Origin: an uncultured Lachnospiraceae bacterium
GTDB lineage: Bacteria; Bacillota; Clostridia; Lachnospirales; Lachnospiraceae
Direction: 5' to 3'
DNA: 64,000 bases
Assembly: GCA_902776305.1 (NCBI GenBank)
Contig: CACYPS010000006.1
Location: 1-64,000, forward strand
Part shown: positions 1-7,685 of the stretch, piece after piece
Position numbering within the stretch: position 1 is the first letter of the stretch
Layout of the letters: every line of letters starts with the position of its first letter
Translations under genes and position numbers: made by a program
Notes under the pieces: generated by a model
Seen by the model: the letters and a program-made list of their open reading frames with translations, nothing else
The model's database searches: none
Told to the model about the DNA's origin: nothing

Positions 1-10
1 GAGAGTAAAC

Positions 11-43
11 AAAAAAGACCACCTTGGCAAGAGGTAGTCTTCC
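11..43 (-). terminator. Rho-independent terminator at left edge
   Basis: On the minus strand the arms at 33-41 and 15-23 (AAGACTACC / GGTGGTCTT, one G-U pair) form a hairpin followed directly by a six-T run (complement of 11-16). It lies about 55 bp beyond the tsf terminator, so it either backs up tsf termination or ends a short separate RNA covering about 15-95. Confidence 0.6.
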
Positions 44-94
44 GTGTAGACGAGAATTGTGGCAGGCTATCGCCGCAGGGCGGCGATTTGGTTC

Positions 95-128
95 AAAAAC
101 CTCCCGGAAGTTCTACTCTTCCGGGAGG
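95..128 (-). terminator. Terminator of rpsB-tsf operon
   Basis: A perfect 11-bp inverted repeat, CCTCCCGGAAG at 100-110 and CTTCCGGGAGG at 118-128 with a 7-nt loop, is followed on the minus strand by five T (complement of 95-99). It sits 66 bp after the tsf stop codon, the expected place for the end of this ribosomal operon. Confidence 0.85.
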
Positions 129-193
129 CTTCATTTCTTTATGGAAGGAAATGCCTGAGCATCTCCATAGTTCAGATCCGTCTAAAGAGCGGA

Positions 194-1123
194 TCAAGCC
201 TTGCGCTGTGCAGCAACCTCAGCTGCGAAGTCTTCGGACTTCTTCTCAAGACCTTCGCCTGTCTCGAAACGAACGAATCCCTTGACATTGATCTTAGCAC
301 CATTCTCCTTAGCGACCTGAGCTACATACTTAGCAACAGACTGCTTGCCATCCTCTGCCTTTACGTATACCTGATCAAGAAGGCAGATCTCGGAGAGCTC
401 TTTGTTCAGACGGCCCATAACGATACCGTTGATGACCTTTTCCGGTGCATTCGGCTTCTCATTCTTAGCTGCAGCGAGAAGGATTTCCTTCTCCTTAGCG
501 AGGAAGTCGTCGCCGATCTCATTGCGAGAGCAATACTGCGGACGCATAGCTGCTGCCTGCATAGCAACGTTCTTTGCCATATCCTTAACTGCATCGTTGA
601 CAACATCTGTCTCAACATCTACAAGAACAACGATCTTGCCGCCCATATGTGTATAGGAAGCAACGAAACCGTTCTCTTCTACGATCTTAACAAAACGACG
701 AATCTTGATGTTCTCGCCGATTGTTGCGATTTCCTCTGTAAGGAGCTCATCAACTGTCTTTCCGTCAGCCAGTGTGGAAGCCTTAAGAGCATCAACATCA
801 GCTACGTCAGTTTTCATGATCTGATCTGCAACAGTTGCTACGAAGTTCTGGAACTTTTCATTCTTTGCAACAAAGTCTGTCTCAGAGTTGATCTCAACCG
901 CAACGCCTGTCTTCTCGTCTTCAGAAACTTCTGCGTAGCAAAGTCCTTCTGCTGCAATACGGTCAGCCTTCTTAGCTGCCTTCATCTTGCCGTTCTCTCT
1001 GAGGAAGTCGATAGCTTTATCCATATCGCCATCGGTAGCAGTAAGAGCCTTCTTGCAGTCCATCATGCCTGCGCCGCTCTTCTCACGAAGTTCTTTTACC
1101 ATTTTTGCTGTAATAGCAGCCAT
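194..1123 (-). CDS. tsf: Translation elongation factor Ts
   Basis: EF-Ts, the guanine-nucleotide exchange factor that recycles EF-Tu in the cytoplasm. The 309-residue product has the N-terminal UBA-like helix region with the family signature around residues 8-25 (VKELREKSGAGMMDCKKAL) and the second signature near residue 75 (EINSETDFVAKN), and is of normal length. I place the start at 1123 (MAAITAKMV) rather than at the upstream in-frame codon at 1144, because AAGGAGG lies 7-8 nt before this ATG. It follows rpsB by 57 bp and a strong terminator lies downstream, giving the classic rpsB-tsf pair. In many Clostridia pyrH and frr follow tsf directly; here they lie 30 kb away. Confidence 0.97.
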   Translation of the reverse strand: MAAITAKMVKELREKSGAGMMDCKKALTATDGDMDKAIDFLRENGKMKAAKKADRIAAEGLCYAEVSEDEKTGVAVEINSETDFVAKNEKFQNFVATVADQIMKTDVADVDALKASTLADGKTVDELLTEEIATIGENIKIRRFVKIVEENGFVASYTHMGGKIVVLVDVETDVVNDAVKDMAKNVAMQAAAMRPQYCSRNEIGDDFLAKEKEILLAAAKNEKPNAPEKVINGIVMGRLNKELSEICLLDQVYVKAEDGKQSVAKYVAQVAKENGAKINVKGFVRFETGEGLEKKSEDFAAEVAAQRKA

Positions 1124-1180
1124 TTTATTTTCCTCCTTACGCAAAGCCGTTACGCTTTACAAGTGATATCTTGTACTTAA

Positions 1181-1945
1181 TTACTCAGCCTGTGCAGCAG
1201 CCTCAGATGCCTCGTCCGGATAAGCTGTGTAGCCTTCAGCCGGAACTTCATCAGCTTCCATAAGACCCTGGTTTGCTTCGATAACAGCATCAGCCATCTT
1301 GGAAACGATAAGCTTGACAGCACGAATAGCATCATCGTTACCCGGAATGATATATGTGAGTTCTTCCGGATCGCAGTTGGTATCGCAGATACCGATCAGC
1401 GGGATGTTCAGAGTATGAGCTTCCTGTACGCAGATACGCTCTTTCTTCGGGTCAACGATAAAGATTGCATCCGGAAGCTTCTTCATTTCACGGATACCGC
1501 CAAGGTTCTTCTGAAGCTTCTCAAGTTCCTTCTTGAGCTGGAGAACTTCCTTCTTCGGCAGAACTTCAAATGTTCCGTCTTCTGCCATAGCCTCGATCTC
1601 TTTCATGCGAGCGATACGGCTCTGGATTGTCTTGAAGTTTGTCAGCATGCCACCGAGCCATCTCTCGTTAACATAATACATACCGCAGCGTGTAGCTTCT
1701 GTTGCGATCGCATCCTGAGCCTGTTTCTTTGTACCTACGAAGAGGATCTTGCCGCCGTCTTTTACGATATCAACGACTGCATTGTAAGCATCGTCTACCA
1801 TACCTACCGACTTCTGAAGGTCGATAATGTAGATACCGTTACGCTCTGTGTAGATATACGGCTTCATCTTGGGGTTCCAACGTCTTGTCTGATGTCCGAA
1901 ATGGACGCCTGCTTCGAGCAGCTGCTTCATGGAAATAACGCTCAT
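1181..1945 (-). CDS. rpsB: 30S ribosomal protein S2
   Basis: Ribosomal protein S2 of the small subunit, 254 residues. The N-terminus [20 protein letters not shown] and the motifs [29 protein letters not shown] and the [12 protein letters not shown] loop are diagnostic. The C-terminus carries an acidic, Ala/Glu-rich tail usual in Firmicutes. The start is fixed by AGGAG eight to nine nt upstream. It is the first gene of the rpsB-tsf operon. The leader between the promoter at 2054-2082 and the start codon is about 100 nt and contains a strong hairpin, consistent with feedback control by S2, though that is an inference. Confidence 0.98.
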   Translation of the reverse strand: MSVISMKQLLEAGVHFGHQTRRWNPKMKPYIYTERNGIYIIDLQKSVGMVDDAYNAVVDIVKDGGKILFVGTKKQAQDAIATEATRCGMYYVNERWLGGMLTNFKTIQSRIARMKEIEAMAEDGTFEVLPKKEVLQLKKELEKLQKNLGGIREMKKLPDAIFIVDPKKERICVQEAHTLNIPLIGICDTNCDPEELTYIIPGNDDAIRAVKLIVSKMADAVIEANQGLMEADEVPAEGYTAYPDEASEAAAQAE

Positions 1946-1975
1946 TTTTGTTTTCTCCTTTTTTTGGTTTTTCCA

Positions 1976-2031
1976 CCCATATGTTTCTTACCGGCATGAC
2001 CCTTAGGCACCGAATGCCGGAATCCGCATAT
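1976..2031 (-). promoter_or_regulatory. Structured leader of rpsB (candidate S2 autoregulatory site)
   Basis: Within the about 100-nt rpsB leader the arms CCGGCAT (2014-2020) and ATGCCGG (1991-1997) form a stem with a 16-nt loop, and the flanking CATATG palindromes near 1978 and 2028 can extend the fold. No T-run follows, so it is not a terminator. S2 is known to repress its own operon in other bacteria through a leader structure; assignment here is by position and shape only. Confidence 0.45.
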
Positions 2032-2053
2032 GTGTTTTTTAAGCGACCTTTGA

Positions 2054-2082
2054 AGTATAGCACTAAAAAAGAAGCAGTGCAA
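2054..2082 (-). promoter_or_regulatory. Sigma-A-type promoter of rpsB-tsf
   Basis: On the minus strand TTGCAC (complement of 2077-2082), a 17-nt spacer, and TATACT (complement of 2054-2059). The -35 box lies inside the right arm of the terminator that ends the preceding operon, so the two signals physically overlap. Confidence 0.75.
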
Positions 2083-2098
2083 GAAAAAACACTGCTTC
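2065..2098 (-). terminator. Terminator of the kinase/amidase/HAD-CPBP operon
   Basis: Perfect 9-bp stem GAAGCAGTG / CACTGCTTC (2090-2098 and 2071-2079) followed on the minus strand by six T (complement of 2065-2070). It lies about 50 bp after the stop of the HAD-CPBP gene. Confidence 0.88.
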
Positions 2099-2147
2099 TA
2101 TTATTATATTTGTCGTATAATGCATCATCTGACAACGTCAGCAACGC

Positions 2148-3695
2148 TCATATCTCGTTGACCCGCTTTCCTCCGGCAAGAGCCCGGTACATTAAAGCGA
2201 TCCCCGCAGCACCTATGACTATAACAAAAATTAAATACGCGAAATCGGGAACATCGATTTTGTCCAGCAGGTTATTTTCCAACGTTGCAAAGATATTGTT
2301 CGCCATATGGGCGGCTATGGAAGCCCACAGTGTCCCGTAGTGTTCATATATGGCGGCAAACAGCATTCCCATAACAAATGCAAATATCCCCTGCGTCAGA
2401 TTTCCATGATAAATGCCGAAAAACAGACCGCTTGCTACCGCAGCCCACATAAATCCGGCGTAATCTCTGATTCTTCTGAAGATCAATCCGCGGAATATAA
2501 GTTCCTCGGAAACCGGTGCAAGGATACCGATTACAACGAGCTGAATGACAATGCCGTTATGCTTGAACATTTCCTCAGCTATTTCCTGATATTCCGCATC
2601 ATTGACGGGAAGGAACGCAATCAGCAGGTTCAGCAGGCAGGAAATACCGATCACCATGATCGTCACACTTACAATTTCAGAAATATTAAATGTGTTTTGT
2701 ACCAGAATCCTTTCCCTGAATCCCTTCGATATGCGTTTTTTCTCGTCTTCGCGGAAAAACAGCCAGGCAATCGGTATTAATATCGCATCGCCCAATCCTG
2801 TAAGCAGCAACATCTGCGACTGAATAGCTGCACCGACATCTAAAAGTGAATCGTCTGTAATAATCCTGAACAGCACATAGAAACCGCTGAACAAAATTGC
2901 TGTGAGATTCACGACAGCAAAATGCAAAAGCATGGGATACACAATGCGCCACACTTTATAAACGGAACCGCCGTCACTGCGCTTTCTTTCGGCCCTCCCT
3001 GCCGGCGTTCCGGCTGAATTCTCGTTTCTCCGACCTGCTCTGGCCTGTCCTATCAGTACATTTCTCAGTTCGGTAACAGTATCGACAATACAGTCGGGCC
3101 ACTCAAGTTCCAGCTCTTCCCGGCTTCCGTAACCGTATGAGACACCGATCGTCCCTACGCCGCGCTGTTTGCCACCGATGATATCGTACTTTCTGTCACC
3201 GACCAGCACGACCTCCTCACGCCGGTTCTCCATTCCGAGCCTGTGCAGGACCTCCTCTACGACCTCCGCCTTGTCAGTATGCCTGCCTTCCATATCGCTG
3301 CCGCAGACAACATCAAAATATTGGGCGATCTCGAATGTTTCGAGGATCTGATGGCAGAACTCCTCCGGTTTGGATGAGGAGAGCGCAATTCTGAATCCCT
3401 CATTCCTCAGCTGCAAAAGCAGTTCCGGGATACCCGGATACAGACTATTTTCAAATATTCCGACGGGTCTGTAGCGCTCACGATATCTATCGACCGCTCT
3501 TTCACCCATTTCATCGTTGCATCCGGTATAAAGCATGAACTGCTCTTTCAGCGGCGGCCCGACGAACTCGATCAATTCTTCGGGCTTCCTTATAATACCG
3601 AACTCTTTTTCCAGTGCATATTGCACGCACCGTGTAATACCCGGCGCGGAATCAGAAAGTGTTCCGTCCAGGTCAAATAAAACCGTATTCCACAT
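2148..3695 (-). CDS. HAD-family phosphatase fused to CPBP intramembrane protease
   Basis: A 515-residue two-part protein. Residues 1-215 are a phosphoglycolate-phosphatase-like HAD hydrolase: motif I FDLDGTLSD with nucleophile Asp8 and Asp10, motif II SSSKP (Lys109), motif IV GDRKYD (Asp167, Asp171). A basic linker (216-245) leads to a multi-helix membrane region whose motifs are those of CPBP (Rce1/CAAX-like) proteases: SEELIFRGLIFRR (Glu397, Glu398, Arg402), GIYHGN (His430) and AAHMANN (His463, Asn467). Both catalytic sets look intact. The start is 3 bp after the amidase stop, so the genes are translationally close and share one terminator. Substrates are unknown. The single continuous frame argues against two genes joined by sequencing error, but the fusion is unusual. 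Confidence 0.85.
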   Translation of the reverse strand: MWNTVLFDLDGTLSDSAPGITRCVQYALEKEFGIIRKPEELIEFVGPPLKEQFMLYTGCNDEMGERAVDRYRERYRPVGIFENSLYPGIPELLLQLRNEGFRIALSSSKPEEFCHQILETFEIAQYFDVVCGSDMEGRHTDKAEVVEEVLHRLGMENRREEVVLVGDRKYDIIGGKQRGVGTIGVSYGYGSREELELEWPDCIVDTVTELRNVLIGQARAGRRNENSAGTPAGRAERKRSDGGSVYKVWRIVYPMLLHFAVVNLTAILFSGFYVLFRIITDDSLLDVGAAIQSQMLLLTGLGDAILIPIAWLFFREDEKKRISKGFRERILVQNTFNISEIVSVTIMVIGISCLLNLLIAFLPVNDAEYQEIAEEMFKHNGIVIQLVVIGILAPVSEELIFRGLIFRRIRDYAGFMWAAVASGLFFGIYHGNLTQGIFAFVMGMLFAAIYEHYGTLWASIAAHMANNIFATLENNLLDKIDVPDFAYLIFVIVIGAAGIALMYRALAGGKRVNEI

Positions 3696-3698
3696 ATT

Positions 3699-4808
3699 TT
3701 ACCCTGCGAAATAAGCATCGACTCCGTTGGCCAGTCCTTCTGCGATCTGATTCTGACCTTCCTCGCTCGCAAGGAACAGGTCCTCCGTCTCGTTGCTCAT
3801 AAATCCCATTTCTACAATTGAAACCGGCATACTAGCCCAGTTGATACCCGTCATATCATTCTGATAGAGGTTATTAAGTGCCTTCTGTCCGGTGACAGCG
3901 CACTGGTTATCTCTGAGAACTTCACACAGTCTCTGACTGTTTTCAATGATTTCCTGCGGCAGATAAGTATTGTCGCTTGCGGGACCATAGCACAGAACAC
4001 CGTTGACTTCACTCTCGTCTACATCATTACAGTGGATCCGTATGAAAATATTTGCATTTGCGGCAGTTGCGATCTGAGCTCTCTCCACATTGGATATTGT
4101 AACGTCGTGCGTCTCCCGGGTCATAACGACCGTATATCCTCTCGATACAAGTATATCTCTCAGTTTCAGACTTACCTCAAGGTTTATCTCATACTCGTTC
4201 TTGCCGGAAAACTCGCCGTAAGCACCGCTCGTAACCTTTTGTTTCATCTCCGTAGAGTTCGGTCCGTTCGGTTCGGTGTCTGTCATCTCCTCAGCCTGAT
4301 GGCCCGGATCGATACAGACTATCTTGGTTGGCAGCGGCGTAGGAGTAGGCGTGATGGTTATTCCGGCAGTCTGAGCAGCGTCAGTACCTTCAGGCTGCGG
4401 TACATCTTCTGTGCTCAGGGATATTCCGGCGTTTTTCTGCGCATCGGCATATGAAAATACAGTCGAAGTGCCGGCTACACCGACCCCCTTGATGGCTTCC
4501 GCGGCGGCAGCAAGCTGCTCTGTCGTCATAGTGATATCGGCCGGAATCGGCGTTGCAGTAGGCGTTGCCGGATTCTGTGCAGCCGCCTCAGCCTGTGCGG
4601 CTTCCTGTGCAGCTTTCAAAGCTGCCTCTCTCTCGGCCTGTGCCTTGGCTTCATATTCTCTTTTCTGCGCAAGCTCTTCCTCATAAGCACTCTGTCTCAT
4701 GGAATTGCCGACCTGCATTCCGATCAGAATACCGGATGCTGCGAGTATCAGTACTCCTACTAATATCATAGCAATGGACAATCCATTGCTACCGAATGAT
4801 TTTTTCAT
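3699..4808 (-). CDS. N-acetylmuramoyl-L-alanine amidase (Amidase_3), membrane-anchored
   Basis: Zinc amidase that cuts between MurNAc and the stem peptide of peptidoglycan. The 369-residue protein has an N-terminal transmembrane segment (about residues 8-30), an Ala/Glu/Gln-rich coiled stretch, a Thr/Pro-rich spacer (TPTATPIP, TPTPTPLPTK), and a C-terminal Amidase_3 domain with the zinc ligands in IDPGHQ, NEYEINLE and RIHCND and the catalytic Glu in VEMGFMSN. The start at 4808 (MKKSFGSNGL) is chosen because GGGAGG precedes it; in-frame codons further upstream lack a site. It sits between the secreted repeat protein and the HAD-CPBP fusion in one operon. Confidence 0.9.
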   Translation of the reverse strand: MKKSFGSNGLSIAMILVGVLILAASGILIGMQVGNSMRQSAYEEELAQKREYEAKAQAEREAALKAAQEAAQAEAAAQNPATPTATPIPADITMTTEQLAAAAEAIKGVGVAGTSTVFSYADAQKNAGISLSTEDVPQPEGTDAAQTAGITITPTPTPLPTKIVCIDPGHQAEEMTDTEPNGPNSTEMKQKVTSGAYGEFSGKNEYEINLEVSLKLRDILVSRGYTVVMTRETHDVTISNVERAQIATAANANIFIRIHCNDVDESEVNGVLCYGPASDNTYLPQEIIENSQRLCEVLRDNQCAVTGQKALNNLYQNDMTGINWASMPVSIVEMGFMSNETEDLFLASEEGQNQIAEGLANGVDAYFAG

Positions 4809-4861
4809 ACGGACCTCCCAATATAGAGATTTTTGCACTCTTATCGAATCAGTATAGCACA

Positions 4862-6052
4862 TCATTTTCCATCATTCAACATAGTGAATTTATCAGAAAT
4901 ATCAAGCGCCTGTCTTGCAGCTCCGTATTGTTCCAGGACAGACACCCTGCCCGCGGCATCCGCAGCTATTACCTGAATTCGGCAGTTTCCGGAAGGAAGA
5001 TCATCGGAACATATGAGGATCATATTCTTCACCGTGTGATATCGAACCGGAACGCCGTTCACTCCGACATACAGGACCGATACAGGACCCTCACTGTGCG
5101 CACAGATCCACAGAGTGTAATGCGGCGGAAGGAGAATATCATATTTTCCGGTTCCGTGCGTAAATGTAACAGGCGGATAGCGAAGATAATTCCGCGACAT
5201 ATCGTCACTTCCGTTTGTGTCATGATCTGATCCCTGCTCTGTGCCGGCATCCGCGTCTTTGTCTGTATCGGTGCCTGCCCTCTGCTCTGTACCGGCATCC
5301 GCATCCCGGTCTGTATCGCCGCCCGCACCCTGCTTTGTGCCGGCATCCGCGTCTTTGTCTGTATCGGTGCCTGCCCTCTGCTCTGTGCCGACATCCGCAT
5401 CTTTGTCTGTATCGATGCCCGCGCTCTGCTCTGTGCCGGCATCCGCATCCAGGTCTCTATCGCCGCCCGCACCCCGCTCTGTACCGGAATCCGCATCTTT
5501 GTCTGTATCGACGCCCGCGCCTTGCCCTGTACCGACATGCGCATCGGCACCCGGCTCATTATTCGTCCTGCCTGTACCGTTTCCCTGACTAGAAGGACTG
5601 ACTCCGTCATATTCGTAAGGCTCCGAAACATTTTCCGAATCCCACCCATATGCCCCCATCTCGTCTGTGTACTGCTCATACACATAGTCTTTCTCCGGTT
5701 CATCATATATCCCCGTGGCAGGCTGCGCGAATACATCCGCAACAGCGAACACATACAGGTACCCGGCATCCGGATTCATGAGTCGCACAGTAACTTCCGT
5801 GGTTCCCGCGGCGATAGCGACAATACTTTTTCCTGTCTCGTCCAAACCGACAATGTCCGGATTCTCTATCTCTATCTCATATTCCTGACCGGGAAGGAGC
5901 TGCGCAAGACAGGGAATCGCGTACTTATCGCCTGGACAGAGTATTATTTCTCCGTCTCCATGCGCATTATGCGCCGTATTGAGAATCACAAACAGTACGA
6001 TAATCAGACCCGCAGTAAATGTACCTGCCCTTTTGTAGTTAAGTCTCTTCAT
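4862..6052 (-). CDS. Secreted/anchored protein with seven Asp-rich 16-residue repeats
   Basis: No family recognised. The 396-residue product starts with a short basic stretch and a hydrophobic segment (about 11-27) that could be a signal peptide or anchor. Residues 33-105 look like a small beta-rich domain (pattern ...VGLDETGKSIVAIAAGTTEVTV..., like bacterial Ig-like domains). Residues 173-285 are about seven copies of a 16-residue unit of the form AGTEQxAGxDTDKDAD; the D-x-D-x-D-x-D core resembles calcium-binding loops. A C-terminal region (about 295-396) may form another beta domain. The ATG overlaps the kinase stop by 4 bp (ATGA), so it is translationally coupled to the upstream kinase and precedes a wall amidase. 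A role at the cell wall is inferred from this context only. Confidence 0.75.
   Translation of the reverse strand: MKRLNYKRAGTFTAGLIIVLFVILNTAHNAHGDGEIILCPGDKYAIPCLAQLLPGQEYEIEIENPDIVGLDETGKSIVAIAAGTTEVTVRLMNPDAGYLYVFAVADVFAQPATGIYDEPEKDYVYEQYTDEMGAYGWDSENVSEPYEYDGVSPSSQGNGTGRTNNEPGADAHVGTGQGAGVDTDKDADSGTERGAGGDRDLDADAGTEQSAGIDTDKDADVGTEQRAGTDTDKDADAGTKQGAGGDTDRDADAGTEQRAGTDTDKDADAGTEQGSDHDTNGSDDMSRNYLRYPPVTFTHGTGKYDILLPPHYTLWICAHSEGPVSVLYVGVNGVPVRYHTVKNMILICSDDLPSGNCRIQVIAADAAGRVSVLEQYGAARQALDISDKFTMLNDGK
5197..5536 (-). repeat. 48-bp coding tandem repeat (16-residue unit, about 7 copies)
   Basis: The DNA repeats with a 48-bp period, exactly 16 codons, encoding xGTEQxAGxDTDKDAD. Copies differ by scattered substitutions but keep the frame, so copy-number change would add or remove whole units. 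Confidence 0.85.
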
Positions 6053-7347
6053 TTCTCCTCCTTATGCAAAAAAGCTTCCTCCCGATACATAAGCATAATC
6101 CTGTCCTCGGACGATATTCCCGGCATAGCCATCGCCTTTTCAAAAAATCTCTCCGCGCTTCCCTCATCTCCGATCATCCGGCATAAAGTGACATCATCCG
6201 AATACACGCAGAAAAGTTTTTCAAGACTTCCTTCCTTTTTCAGGTAATCTTCATATTCAATGTCTTCCGATATGCACGTCCTGAATGCATCCGTTCGCTC
6301 ACTATCGGTATCGGCCAGACTGCCCGAAACAATCATCGCCTGATGATGAAGTGTGTAGTAACTCAGTTCCAACTCGGTGCGAGACGTCGATTCGACGCTG
6401 CCGAGGAGGTGTTTCGAGTTCTTTATATACTCGTCTGCCTTCAGAGCGTCGGCACGATCATTTTCAGATATAGCATGACAGATGAGCGCTGATGCATTTT
6501 CATAGTTTGTCCGAATCCTCGCGGCAGCATTCTCCCCAAGAGCATCCAGAAGGATGTCTCTCCCGGAGATAAACAGAATCAGCATGAGGACTGCTGCAAT
6601 CCCCCCTGCAAGATATATTTTGGAAAGCTTTCGTTTTCGACAGCATTTTTCAAATGCCTCAAGCATCTCTCCCGCATCCCCAAACCGCTTTTTCATGTCC
6701 TCGGAAGAAGCCGTATCACAAACTTCCGCAATCTGACGGATGAGCCTTCGCTCAAATATCCCCGCCTCCTCTGTTCTCACGGACGCCATAATACACCCAA
6801 TCGTCCTGCCGAGAGCATAGACGTCACCACGCATCGTGCAGATTCCTCTGTATTGCTCCGGCGGAGCATATCCTTTCGTCCCCATGGGCAGCATTCCACT
6901 CTGTTCGCCAGACACAGCAAGATCAAAATCCACCAGCTTTACCTTCCGGTCCGCTGTAATGATAAAGTTGGACGGCTTCAGATCACGGTGAATGATCGGT
7001 ATCTCACGGCTGTGCAGGTACGCTACGGATTCCAGTATTTCCTGTGCAATACAGATAGCGTCCAACGCGTCCGGACCGGTTTCTGCCCACAGGTCGAGAG
7101 GTATTCCTTCAAAATAGTCCATGACCTCATAATACATACCGTCACCTTCCAGCTCCTCCACAATTCTCGGAAGCGAAGGGTGATCCAGATTTCGCAGGAG
7201 TAATATACCGTCTTTCGGTATGTTGCTCTTCGGTATGGCTTTGATGGCCCACTTTTTTCCTATTCGTTCATCTTCGGCAAGATAAACAGACGCTATGCCA
7301 CCCTGACCGACTTTAGCCAGGATGCGATACTTTCCGATTTTTTCCAT
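6049..7347 (-). CDS. Membrane Ser/Thr protein kinase with atypical catalytic motifs
   Basis: A 432-residue Hanks-type kinase: glycine loop GQGGIASVY (residues 14-22), Lys36 in AIKAI, catalytic loop HRDLKPSN (120-127), an APE-equivalent APPEQ, and a single transmembrane helix at about 250-272 followed by an extracytoplasmic alpha-helical region rich in charged residues (possibly TPR-like). Two departures from canon are visible: the magnesium motif is DFD (140-142) instead of DFG, and no clear alpha-C glutamate is seen between Lys36 and HPSLP. No PASTA domains. The start at 7347 is preceded by GAAAGG. It heads a four-gene operon with the Asp-repeat protein, amidase and HAD-CPBP fusion, suggesting envelope signalling; this is an inference. 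Confidence 0.85.
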   Translation of the reverse strand: MEKIGKYRILAKVGQGGIASVYLAEDERIGKKWAIKAIPKSNIPKDGILLLRNLDHPSLPRIVEELEGDGMYYEVMDYFEGIPLDLWAETGPDALDAICIAQEILESVAYLHSREIPIIHRDLKPSNFIITADRKVKLVDFDLAVSGEQSGMLPMGTKGYAPPEQYRGICTMRGDVYALGRTIGCIMASVRTEEAGIFERRLIRQIAEVCDTASSEDMKKRFGDAGEMLEAFEKCCRKRKLSKIYLAGGIAAVLMLILFISGRDILLDALGENAAARIRTNYENASALICHAISENDRADALKADEYIKNSKHLLGSVESTSRTELELSYYTLHHQAMIVSGSLADTDSERTDAFRTCISEDIEYEDYLKKEGSLEKLFCVYSDDVTLCRMIGDEGSAERFFEKAMAMPGISSEDRIMLMYREEAFLHKEEK

Positions 7348-7454
7348 AGTTCGCCTTTCTTTAGAAGCCGGGAAAGTACTCATGAACTAAAACATATTGC
7401 GGGAAGTTTAAGTCAAAAGAAACTGACCCCAAAAAAAATGATATGAAAATGTTT

Positions 7455-7562
7455 CAAGAACGCCTCGGCGTTCTTGCCGCGACGTGCGCGGCGCGTAAGC
7501 GCCTTCCACTGCGCACGTCTGCGATCCGCCGGAGGCTTTTATTCTTCATCGCGAGATTGTAC
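7455..7562 (+). repeat. Dispersed intergenic repeat, copy 1
   Basis: Runs from CAAGAACGCCTCGGCGTTC through GCGCGTAAGCGCCTTCCACT and CTGCGATCCGCCGGAGGC to ATTCTTCATCGCGAGATTG. It aligns over about 105 bp with the minus strand of copy 3 (22408-22530) and in its right half with copies 2 and 4. The right hairpin arm (ATGAAGAAT) seen in copies 2 and 3 is missing here. No transposase or ORF. Confidence 0.8.
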
Positions 7563-7640
7563 TACGACCCGTCCCGGGGAAGCCGCAGAGGGCATTGATA
7601 GGATAAATCAAGTATAAAATAAGCGCCATGTAAAAGCAAG

Positions 7641-7675
7641 AAAAAACACACCGGGTCAAAAAATGACCCGGTGTG
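7641..7675 (-). terminator. Terminator of argS operon
   Basis: A perfect 12-bp stem CACACCGGGTCA / TGACCCGGTGTG (7664-7675 with 7647-7658) is followed on the minus strand by six T (complement of 7641-7646), 11 bp past the argS stop. Confidence 0.92.
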
Positions 7676-7685
7676 GATTGTTTCA

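Larger units (their letters stand above)
7348..7685. other. Intergenic region with repeat copy 1 and argS terminator
   Basis: This 338-bp gap holds the upstream region of the kinase operon (about 7348-7440, AT-rich, with a TTGACT that could be a -35 box but no convincing -10), repeat-family copy 1 (7455-7562) and the argS terminator (7641-7675). I see no open frame with a ribosome-binding site. Confidence 0.7.

Noticed and set aside
59-1180. Long plus-strand open frame opposite tsf (373 codons)
   Set aside because: Antisense to a certain gene, Cys/Leu/Ser-rich with no domain and no ribosome-binding site; a by-product of codon bias.
5059-5769. Alternative-frame repeat proteins across 5.06-5.77 kb on both strands
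   Set aside because: The 48-bp repeat keeps several frames open at once; only the minus-strand frame with signal segment and translational coupling is credible.
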